Source of the DNA: Woeseiaceae bacterium
GTDB taxonomy: Bacteria; Pseudomonadota; Gammaproteobacteria; Steroidobacterales; Woeseiaceae
Assembly (NCBI GenBank): GCA_013138675.1
Contig: WTCH01000341.1
Location: 1 to 30,871 of the forward strand
Reading direction: 5' to 3'
Length of the DNA stretch: 30,871 nucleotides
This document shows positions 25,224 through 30,871 of the stretch, piece after piece. The notes under the pieces were generated by a model that was given only the letters and a program-made list of their open reading frames with translations, had not been told where the DNA came from and did not search any database. Made by a program: the position numbers and the translations under genes. The first letter of the stretch is position 1. Each line of letters opens with the position of its first letter.

Positions 25224-26201
25224 ATGCAGAAAAAGTCGCGAAAAGCCCCGGCCCCGATCCACGCTAAAGTGCGCAAAGTTCGCGTTGACGCGGAGCAGGC
25301 AGGCCAGCGTATCGATAATTTCCTGCGCCGCGAGCTCCCTGGAGTCCCGAAAGGGCGCCTGTACCGGATTCTGCGTCGTGGCGAGGTCCGGGTGAATGGT
25401 GGCCGGATACGCGCTGAGTACAAGTTGCAGGAGGGCGACGAGGTGCGGGTGCCGCCCGCGCGAGTGCGGGCGCCGGGCGACCCGCCTGGAGAGGGCGCTA
25501 CGAACAGGATTCTCGACAGGATCATATTTGAGGATAAGAAACTCTTGGTTATCGACAAGCCGTCCGGCGTCGCGGTTCATGGAGGCAGCGGCATCAGCCA
25601 CGGCGTTATCGAGCTGCTGAGGCATGCGCGACCAGAACTCGAGGACCTGTCGCTCGTGCATCGCCTGGACAGGGAGACGTCAGGCTGCCTGGTCATGGCA
25701 AAAAAGCGTAGTGCGCTCCGCGAGTTGCATGAGAGGTTTCGCGAAGGCGTTGTCGAGAAGAACTACCTCGCACTTGTTGTCGGCGACTGGCAATACGGCG
25801 ATCAGCTCATCGACAAGCCACTGCTGGTCGAGAACCGTAGGGGTGGGGAGCGTCACGTCATCGTGAGCAAAGGTGGCAAGTCTGCGCAGACACGCGTTGC
25901 TTTGTCGCGGACTTTTGGCAAGTACAGCCTGTTATTGTGCGCGCCACAAACCGGGCGCACACACCAGATTCGTGTGCACTTGCTGGCGCTCGAGTTCCCG
26001 ATACTGGGTGACGAGCGCTACGGCGACGAGGACGAGAACCGCAAGGCGAAGAAATTCGGCCTAAAGCGCCTGTTCCTGCACGCGCAGTCGATTGCGTTCC
26101 CTGACGACAGCGGTAACGAACATCATTTCACGGCACCGCTTTCCGATGATCTCGAGCGGTTCCTGGCGGTCGGTGTACCTAAGATTCAGGGCAGCAAGTA
26201 G
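25224..26201 (+). CDS. rluC: 23S rRNA pseudouridine synthase RluC
   Basis: RluC isomerises uridines in 23S rRNA (955, 2504 and 2580 in E. coli). From ATG 25224 (MQKKSRKAPAPIH) it has 325 residues, close to 319 in E. coli; an in-frame TTG two codons upstream is less likely. The S4 RNA-binding domain spans about 20-80 (AGQRIDNFLRRELPGVPKG, GEVRVNGGR). The catalytic motif VHRLDRETSG has Asp149. LVIDKPSGVAVHGG, KNYLALVVG and TGRTHQIRVH are the further RluA-family blocks. The position beside rne, divergent, is the classical gammaproteobacterial arrangement. The 3' end overlaps the convergent yceF by 16 bases. Confidence 0.95.
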   Translation: MQKKSRKAPAPIHAKVRKVRVDAEQAGQRIDNFLRRELPGVPKGRLYRILRRGEVRVNGGRIRAEYKLQEGDEVRVPPARVRAPGDPPGEGATNRILDRIIFEDKKLLVIDKPSGVAVHGGSGISHGVIELLRHARPELEDLSLVHRLDRETSGCLVMAKKRSALRELHERFREGVVEKNYLALVVGDWQYGDQLIDKPLLVENRRGGERHVIVSKGGKSAQTRVALSRTFGKYSLLLCAPQTGRTHQIRVHLLALEFPILGDERYGDEDENRKAKKFGLKRLFLHAQSIAFPDDSGNEHHFTAPLSDDLERFLAVGVPKIQGSK

Positions 26202-26779
26202 CCGAGTTCAAGGAGCACGTCAGAGACCCAGATCATCGGCAGGCCGATGAGTGCCGTTGGGTCATCCGTCCTGACCGACTCGAACAAAACAAAACCGGCA
26301 CCTTCGATCTTGAAACTGCCAGCGCAATCATACGGTTCGTCATGCCGCAGGTAGGTTTCGACGAGTCGCCGGTCAAATTGCCGAAAGCGCACCGTGGTCT
26401 TGTCGATATGCTCGTATCGGGTCCGGCCAACCGGATCGAGAATGCAGACTGCCGTGCGAAACGTAACGGTCTGCCCGGAGGCGGCCATCAATTGTTCGAC
26501 CGCTTTCTGGTGATCGCCGGGTTTGCCAAGCACCTGGCCATCAAGCACGGCCAGCTGGTCGGCGCCGATGATCAGGGAATTGCGCGCCGTTCTCGATACG
26601 GTCTCGGCTTTCTGCCGCGCCAGCCGGCGCGCCAGTTTCTTTGGACTCAGCCCGTCCGGATTGCTCTCATCGATATCGGGCGAAACGGCCTGGTAGTCAT
26701 CGAGGAAGCGATCAAGCAAATCCCGGCGGTACTGTGAGGCCGATGCGAGAACAATCGAAGGGGCGGAAGGATTTTGCAT
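26186..26779 (-). CDS. yceF: Maf-family nucleotide pyrophosphatase, YceF type
   Basis: Maf proteins hydrolyse non-canonical nucleotides; the YceF branch acts on 7-methyl-GTP in E. coli. From ATG 26779 (MQNPSAPSIVLAS) it has 197 residues; an extension to 26803 adds only 8 residues and is unlikely. Motifs are LASASQYRRDLL (11-22), DIDESNPDG, ARQKAE, GADQLAVLDGQVLGKP (72-87, with Asp74 the likely base), and YDCAGSFKIEGAG. The last block, with DPTALIGLPM, separates YceF from other Maf proteins. It converges with rluC and diverges from yceD, which has its own promoter in the 117-base gap. Confidence 0.93.
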   Translation of the reverse strand: MQNPSAPSIVLASASQYRRDLLDRFLDDYQAVSPDIDESNPDGLSPKKLARRLARQKAETVSRTARNSLIIGADQLAVLDGQVLGKPGDHQKAVEQLMAASGQTVTFRTAVCILDPVGRTRYEHIDKTTVRFRQFDRRLVETYLRHDEPYDCAGSFKIEGAGFVLFESVRTDDPTALIGLPMIWVSDVLLELGYLLP

Positions 26780-26858
26780 GAAATCAATTGCTTGGAGCCG
26801 CAAAACGTGAGTTTACCCACTTTATTGCTCAGATCCGATAATTTCCGTGCTGTGCACT

Positions 26859-26887
26859 TTGACAGTGGCTCTGGAGGTACTTATCAT
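26859..26887 (+). promoter_or_regulatory. Near-consensus sigma70 promoter of yceD-rpmF-plsX-fabH
   Basis: A perfect -35 TTGACA (26859-26864), a 17-base spacer and -10 TATCAT (26882-26887, five of six) form one of the best promoters in the window. The predicted start falls at G26894 to A26897, at or just before the yceD ATG at 26897. A GGAGG at 26873-26877 lies inside the spacer and so would not be transcribed. Confidence 0.75.
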
Positions 26888-26896
26888 GCGCGCGCC

Positions 26897-27451
26897 ATGG
26901 GCAATCCGCTGCGAGATCGCCGCACTCCGCTGGAATTGGCGGCGAGCGGTCAAGTCATTGAATTTTCTGAGAAAATTTGTGACTTCGAACGACTGGCGGT
27001 AATTGTCCAGGGTGATCTCGAATCACTGGACCCTGATAAACTCCCGTCCGGCTGGCGCGATTCGCTAGTTTCGGGCCGGCTGAGCTTCAGTTTTGCCGAT
27101 GCGCAGAACAAACTGCCGATGCTCGAGGGCAGGGTCACGGCGACGCCTGATGCCGTTTGTCAGCGTTGCCTGGAGCCGTTCGAAATGCCGCTTGCGGCGG
27201 ATCTGCGGCTGTTACTTGGCGACGATGAGTCGACAGGGATGGGCGACGATGATCTTGAGATCTGGGAGCTCAATGAGGATACGTTTCGGCCGTTGGATCT
27301 CGTTGAAGAAGCGCTGATCATGGCGATGCCGTACGCTGCGATGCATGTCGATGATGACATATGTCGCGGCCCGGGTGAGAAAGTGTCAGAGCCCGGTGAC
27401 AAGACACGACCGTTTGCGGCCTTAAAGGCGCAAATGGAAAAAGAGAATTGA
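26897..27451 (+). CDS. yceD: YceD (DUF177) family protein
   Basis: YceD is a conserved zinc-ribbon-like protein upstream of rpmF, linked to ribosome biogenesis or 23S rRNA accumulation. From ATG 26897 (MGNPLRDRRTPLELAASG) it has 184 residues, near the E. coli 173. The in-frame ATG at 26774 would add 41 residues that cross the promoter, so it is rejected. CQRCLEPFEMPL is at 88-99 (the CxxC). DLVEEALIMAMPYAAMH and a later Cys follow, and the end RPFAALKAQM is the family C-terminus. The start codon lacks a usable Shine-Dalgarno sequence and is almost at the predicted mRNA end. rpmF begins 10 bases after. Confidence 0.88.
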   Translation: MGNPLRDRRTPLELAASGQVIEFSEKICDFERLAVIVQGDLESLDPDKLPSGWRDSLVSGRLSFSFADAQNKLPMLEGRVTATPDAVCQRCLEPFEMPLAADLRLLLGDDESTGMGDDDLEIWELNEDTFRPLDLVEEALIMAMPYAAMHVDDDICRGPGEKVSEPGDKTRPFAALKAQMEKEN

Positions 27452-27461
27452 GGAGAGAGAA

Positions 27462-27659
27462 ATGGCTGTTCAAAAAAGTCGCAGGACCCCGTCAACACGT
27501 GGCATGCGCCGCGGGCATGACAAGGTAAAGAAACCCGCTCTGTCGGTTGACCCGACGTCGGGTGAGACCCACCTGCGGCATCGCGTATCGCCCGACGGTT
27601 TCTACCGTGGCGAGCAGGTTGTCGCGCAACCTGAAATCATCGACGACGAAGACGAGTAA
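27462..27659 (+). CDS. rpmF: 50S ribosomal protein L32
   Basis: L32 is a small protein of the large ribosomal subunit. The 65 residues begin MAVQKSRRTPSTRGMRRGHD, the family signature, and continue LSVDPTSGETHLRHRVSPDG and FYRGEQVV. It has no zinc cysteines, as usual in Proteobacteria. A strong ribosome site (GAGGAGAG) precedes the ATG. It lies 10 bases after yceD and 38 bases before plsX in the classical operon. The acidic tail (IIDDEDE) makes it slightly longer than the E. coli 57 residues. Confidence 0.96.
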   Translation: MAVQKSRRTPSTRGMRRGHDKVKKPALSVDPTSGETHLRHRVSPDGFYRGEQVVAQPEIIDDEDE

Positions 27660-27697
27660 ATCCACTCAATACCAGGTCGTGTTGATTAACGGCCTGC

Positions 27698-28714
27698 TTG
27701 TCTGTGGCGACACACTCGATCATTTCCATTGATGCAATGAGCGGCGACCTCGGTGCCGAGGTTGTCGTGCGCGCGGCCAATCAGGCGTTGCGCGAATACT
27801 CACAACTCGAACTCCTGCTCGTTGGTGACCAGGACGAGTTGCGAGGACATGTCACGCGGATCGTTGGTGACGAGCCTCGCCTGACAATCGTGCACGCGAG
27901 CGAAGTCGTGGAGATGTCCGACTCGCCTGTTGATGCGATGCGCAAGAAAAAAGATTCATCGATGCGCGTGGCAATCAATCTCGTCAAAGAAGGCAGGGCG
28001 CAGGCTTGCGTCAGCGCTGGTAATACTGGCGCGTTGATGGGGACCGCGAAATTCGTACTCAAGATGCTGCCCGGCATCGACCGACCGGCGATCATCACTG
28101 AGTTGCCGGCCAAAGGCGGCACGTTGCACATGCTCGATCTTGGTGCGAATACCTTGTGTACCGCTGAACATCTATTCCAGTTTGCGGTTATGGGCGCGAT
28201 CGTTACCGAAGATATTACGGGTGTTAAGAACCCGCGCGTTGCGCTGCTCAATATTGGCGCTGAGGACACCAAGGGTCACGACACGGTCAAGGACGCCGCG
28301 GCGATGCTCAATGCGAGTTCGCTCAACTATGTAGGCTTCATTGAAGGCAGCGAGTTGTTCTCCGGTAAAGCAGACGTTGTTGTCACGGATGGTTTTACCG
28401 GAAATGTCGCATTGAAAACAATGGAGGGTACTGTCGGTCTGGCAGCGCATTACCTGAAACGGGCATTTACACGCAATCTGTTTTCCAAGTTTCAGGCATT
28501 CCTGTCGCGACCCGTACTGAATCACCTCAAAGGGCGCATGGATCCGCGAAAATACAACGGTGCGACTCTCGTCGGCCTAAATGGTATTGTTATCAAGAGC
28601 CACGGCGGTGCTGATTCCTACTCGTTTCTACATGCGATCACGACAGCGGTTGTCGAAGTACAAAAACAAGTGCCGCAGCAGATTGGCAAGCTGCTACAAA
28701 AGGAAACCGCATGA
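27698..28714 (+). CDS. plsX: Phosphate acyltransferase PlsX
   Basis: PlsX makes acyl-phosphate from acyl-ACP for phospholipid synthesis, at the inner face of the membrane. The 338 residues show IISIDAMSGDLGAEVVV (the usual DAMGGD block with Ser for Gly), RKKKDSSMRVAINLVKEG, SAGNTGALMGTA, LHMLDLGANTLC, LLNIGAEDTKG, DVVVTDGFTGNVALKTMEG and NGIVIKSHGGAD. The start is uncertain: TTG 27698 gives MSVATHSIIS and GTG 27704 removes two residues; neither has a clear ribosome site. The TGA stop overlaps the fabH ATG by 4 bases (28711-28714). Confidence 0.95.
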   Translation: MSVATHSIISIDAMSGDLGAEVVVRAANQALREYSQLELLLVGDQDELRGHVTRIVGDEPRLTIVHASEVVEMSDSPVDAMRKKKDSSMRVAINLVKEGRAQACVSAGNTGALMGTAKFVLKMLPGIDRPAIITELPAKGGTLHMLDLGANTLCTAEHLFQFAVMGAIVTEDITGVKNPRVALLNIGAEDTKGHDTVKDAAAMLNASSLNYVGFIEGSELFSGKADVVVTDGFTGNVALKTMEGTVGLAAHYLKRAFTRNLFSKFQAFLSRPVLNHLKGRMDPRKYNGATLVGLNGIVIKSHGGADSYSFLHAITTAVVEVQKQVPQQIGKLLQKETA

Positions 28715-29679
28715 CGTACTCGAAGATTGTCGGAACCGGGCGTTACCTGCCCGAGAAAATCCTGACCAACTTCGATCTCGAAAAGATGGTCGATACCAAT
28801 GACGAGTGGATTCGCACGCGTACGGGTGTCGAGCGCCGGCATTGTGTTGCGCCTGATCAAACGACATCGGATATGTGCGTTGAGGCGGCGAAGGTCGCAA
28901 TGGATGACGCAGGTATCCTACCAACTGACATTGACATGGTCGTCGTCGGTACAACGTCGCCCGATTTGATATTTCCAAATGCGGCAACGCTCGTTCAGCA
29001 CCGCCTCGGTATTCCGGCATGCCCTTGCCTTGCAATGGAAGCGGCATGCACAAGTTTTATTTACGGACTGACAACAGCCGACAAGTACATTAAGGCGGGC
29101 GAGGCCAAGTGCATTCTCGTTATCGGTGCCGAGTGCATTACCAAGCTCGTCGACTGGAGTGACCGCAACACCTGTGTGCTATTTGGCGATGGTGCGGGTG
29201 CCGTCATCGTAAAATCGTCTGACGAACCCGGCATCATCGCGACACATCTTGGCGCCGACGGCCAGTACAAAGACTTGCTTTACTATCCGGTTGGCGCATC
29301 GAAAGAGCTGCACAAAGCGGGCACCGACGAAGCCTCGATCATGATGAGGGGCAACGAAGTGTTTAAAGTCGCCGTTAAGACCCTTGGCAACGTTGCAACA
29401 GAAGTGCTCGAAAAGGCTGGCGTGTCGCAGGATGAACTCGACTGGCTCATTCCACACCAGGCCAACCTTCGCATTATCCAGGCGACTGCAAAACGCCTTG
29501 ACCTGCCGATGGAGAAAGTCATCGTGACAGTTCAGGACCATGGCAATAGCTCGGCCGCATCTGTACCGATGGCGCTTGATGTGGGCGTACGTGATGGCCG
29601 CGTCAAAAAGGGTCAAATGGTATTGATGGAAGCCTTCGGTGGCGGGTTCACATGGGGTTCGGTTTTGATGCGACTCTGA
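28711..29679 (+). CDS. fabH: Beta-ketoacyl-ACP synthase III FabH
   Basis: FabH condenses acetyl-CoA with malonyl-ACP and so starts fatty-acid synthesis. The 322 residues have the catalytic triad Cys113 (AACTSF), His249 (IPHQANLRI) and Asn279 (DHGNSSAAS). DEWIRTRTGV (31-40) and LFGDGAGAVIV (157-167) are family blocks and the end is GGFTWGSVLMRL. AAAGGA upstream serves as ribosome site. plsX and fabH are translationally coupled. In many Gammaproteobacteria fabD, fabG, acpP and fabF follow; here the next gene is an unrelated membrane protein, so the fatty-acid cluster ends at fabH. Confidence 0.97.
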   Translation: MTYSKIVGTGRYLPEKILTNFDLEKMVDTNDEWIRTRTGVERRHCVAPDQTTSDMCVEAAKVAMDDAGILPTDIDMVVVGTTSPDLIFPNAATLVQHRLGIPACPCLAMEAACTSFIYGLTTADKYIKAGEAKCILVIGAECITKLVDWSDRNTCVLFGDGAGAVIVKSSDEPGIIATHLGADGQYKDLLYYPVGASKELHKAGTDEASIMMRGNEVFKVAVKTLGNVATEVLEKAGVSQDELDWLIPHQANLRIIQATAKRLDLPMEKVIVTVQDHGNSSAASVPMALDVGVRDGRVKKGQMVLMEAFGGGFTWGSVLMRL

Positions 29680-29694
29680 CTTTAGGAGAGTGGC

Positions 29695-30120
29695 TTGAAC
29701 GATAAAGCTATTACCCGTGTTCACTGGAGCTTCTGGTTAATTAGCGCGATCGCGCTAATCTGGAATGTGTTGGGTTCCGTCAATTTCTTCATGCAGATGA
29801 ACCCGGATATGCTCGACGCATATCGCGAGTCGGAGCGCGCAATTATTCAGGGCCGCCCCGTATGGGCTACCGGAGCTTTCGCAGTTGCCGTTATCGTTGG
29901 CGCGCTTGGCGGCCTTCTTCTCCTGCTTAGAAAGTCCGCTGCGACGTACATGTTTGCTGCATCACTCGCTGGCGTCATCGTAACAATGATCCATACGCTC
30001 GGGGTTGATTACGACTTCACACCCGTTGAGCTCCTTGTCGTGCTCGTGATGCCGGCTGTCGTAGCGGCGTTCTTGATCTGGTATTCGAAGCATGCCGAGG
30101 GCAGGGGTTGGATCAGTTAG
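29695..30120 (+). CDS. Four-helix membrane protein of unknown function
   Basis: The 141-residue protein starts with TTG at 29695 (MNDKAITRVHWSFWL), supported by AGGAGAG at 29684-29690 at good spacing. Four hydrophobic helices are visible: about 11-33 (WSFWLISAIALIWNVLGSV), 57-79 (ATGAFAVAVIVGALGGLLLLL), 83-103 (ATYMFAASLAGVIVTMIHTL) and 111-129 (VELLVVLVMPAVVAAFLIWY). FFMQMNPDML and IIQGRPVW lie in the loop after helix 1. I recall similar unnamed proteins in marine Gammaproteobacteria but cannot assign a function. It lies 15 bases after fabH and could share its transcript. Confidence 0.8.
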   Translation: MNDKAITRVHWSFWLISAIALIWNVLGSVNFFMQMNPDMLDAYRESERAIIQGRPVWATGAFAVAVIVGALGGLLLLLRKSAATYMFAASLAGVIVTMIHTLGVDYDFTPVELLVVLVMPAVVAAFLIWYSKHAEGRGWIS

Positions 30121-30142
30121 GTTGCAATTGGTGAATTGAGCG

Positions 30143-30538
30143 ATGGCGATATCGGGTGAGTGTTTCTGTGGAGCGATTACCTACAGCGTCTCGGGAAAGC
30201 TCCATGATGCTCGGTCGTGCCACTGCTCTCGTTGTCGCAAGGCTTTCAGTTCCCAGGCATCGGCCTACGCTCTGGTCAATTCGAATGAGTTCGAATGGTT
30301 AACTGGCGAGGACCTGCTGACCTCTTACGTCAGTAAGCATGGGTACGGTCTCCAGTTCTGCAGTAGCTGTGGTTCCACACTTTGCGGTGTGTTCGAAGGC
30401 GCGGTGCATGGCGTCACATTGGGTTGTGTCAATGGTGACCCGGAGATTGAAATCGGCCGGCACATCTTCGTTGGCTCGAAAGCAAAATGGGAGGTCATTC
30501 CAGATGGCGTGACTACCTACAATGAGGGGCCGCCGTAG
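30143..30538 (+). CDS. GFA-family zinc protein
   Basis: The 131-residue protein belongs to the GFA/CENP-V family (glutathione-dependent formaldehyde-activating enzyme-like). Zinc-binding cysteines are in GECFCGAI (6-13), ARSCHCSRCRK (23-33) and FCSSCGSTLCG. The C-terminal part has GCVNGDPEIEIGRHIFVGSKAKW, where the Ser-Lys-Ala-x-Trp block is typical. Only the best-studied members bind glutathione, and most GFA-type proteins have no known substrate, so the enzymatic role is open. The start ATG at 30143 (MAISGECFCG) places the first Cys at residue 7. It lies 22 bases after the membrane-protein gene and converges with a small minus-strand gene. Confidence 0.9.
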   Translation: MAISGECFCGAITYSVSGKLHDARSCHCSRCRKAFSSQASAYALVNSNEFEWLTGEDLLTSYVSKHGYGLQFCSSCGSTLCGVFEGAVHGVTLGCVNGDPEIEIGRHIFVGSKAKWEVIPDGVTTYNEGPP

Positions 30539-30547
30539 CCCGACTCC

Positions 30548-30736
30548 CTACGCAGCGTCAAATCGTTTTTTCGCTTCAGCCATCCACTTTTCGCCTTCTT
30601 CTTTTGGCTTCCCTTCCATTTGTTTCATGATGTCTGCATGTTCTGCAGTCCAGTGAGCGAAGGCTGCTTTGAACCAGGCGTCAATGTCTTCGCCTTGAAT
30701 GTCTGCATCGCAAATTTCACATTTGACTGTTTTCAT
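30548..30736 (-). CDS. Small Cys/His protein, possibly DUF1059-like
   Basis: The 62-residue protein begins MKTVKCEICDADIQGED, with C6 and C9 in a CxxC pair. AFAHWTAEHADIM follows with two His (28 and 33), suggesting a C2H2-type metal site. The rest is a lysine-rich helix (MEGKPKEEGEKWMAEAKKR). It resembles DUF1059 or related short proteins but I am not sure of the family. It is monocistronic, divergent from the next gene and convergent with the GFA gene. Confidence 0.55.
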   Translation of the reverse strand: MKTVKCEICDADIQGEDIDAWFKAAFAHWTAEHADIMKQMEGKPKEEGEKWMAEAKKRFDAA

Positions 30737-30828
30737 GGGATTAACTCTGGACAGACGATGTAATCAACTTATCATACGTTTGAGTCAAAGCAGTCGTTCT
30801 ATCTACCCTACGATTATGGAGGAGACCC

Positions 30829-30871
30829 ATGGCCGCTTATTTTATTTTGACGCACACGATCACCGATCTCG
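30829..30871 (+). CDS. DUF1330-like protein, 5' fragment at window end
   Basis: Fourteen codons are visible from ATG 30829 (MAAYFILTHTITDL). A good ribosome site GGAGGAG lies at 30818-30824. The start resembles DUF1330/ferredoxin-like dimeric alpha-beta barrel proteins, which begin with a short M-x-A-Y-x-I strand. Too little is present to be sure. Confidence 0.45.
   Translation, partial: MAAYFILTHTITDL

Noticed and set aside
26886..27002. Short open frame ATG 26886 placed 8 bases after GGAGG, upstream of yceD
   Set aside because: The GGAGG lies in the promoter spacer and the ATG overlaps the -10 element, so it should not be transcribed; the product has no resemblance to a known family.

Overview
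The window looks like chromosomal DNA of a marine or soil-type gammaproteobacterium. It is GC-rich, nearly every base is coding, and the core genes (mfd, lol, msbA-lpxK-kdsB, rne, rluC, yceF, yceD-rpmF-plsX-fabH) are housekeeping loci of Gram-negative bacteria. The gene order resembles, from memory, the Pseudomonas block lol - DUF2062 - comEC - exbB/exbD - lpxK - kdsB - low-molecular-weight phosphatase - rne - rluC - maf - yceD - rpmF - plsX. The species cannot be named from this alone; a deep-branching lineage such as Woeseiales or Chromatiales is a guess.

Layout. 1-4102 (minus): the N-terminal part of a CsiV-type cell-wall protein and mfd (transcription-repair coupling). 4142-4476 (minus): a small exported BamE-like protein with an intrinsic terminator. 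4611-7787 (plus): two LolC/LolE permeases and the LolD ATPase for lipoprotein release. 7781-8299 (minus): a DUF2062 membrane protein. 8355-15251 (plus): comEC, exbB, exbD, msbA, lpxK and kdsB, tightly packed, covering DNA uptake, a proton channel, lipid A flipping, lipid A 4'-phosphorylation and CMP-Kdo synthesis. The envelope theme is strong: lipoprotein export and LPS synthesis lie side by side.

15284-21653 is an accessory-looking insert between kdsB and the phosphatase gene. It holds a small exported Cys/His protein, a porin-like barrel, a ZnuA-like binding protein and a ZnuB-like permease without an ATPase, a secreted protein with CotH-kinase-like motifs, a DUF4956 membrane protein and a secreted M20 metallopeptidase. 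This is the least ordinary part of the window.

21722-30871: a low-molecular-weight phosphatase gene converges with rne. rne has a predicted leader of about 355 nt with several hairpins and a recognisable promoter. rluC, yceF, yceD, rpmF, plsX and fabH follow in the classical order, yceD having a near-consensus sigma70 promoter that predicts an almost leaderless mRNA. The fatty-acid cluster stops after fabH. It is followed by a four-helix membrane protein, a GFA-family zinc protein, a small Cys/His protein and the start of a DUF1330-like gene cut by the window end. I saw no tRNA, rRNA, CRISPR array, transposase or phage gene.
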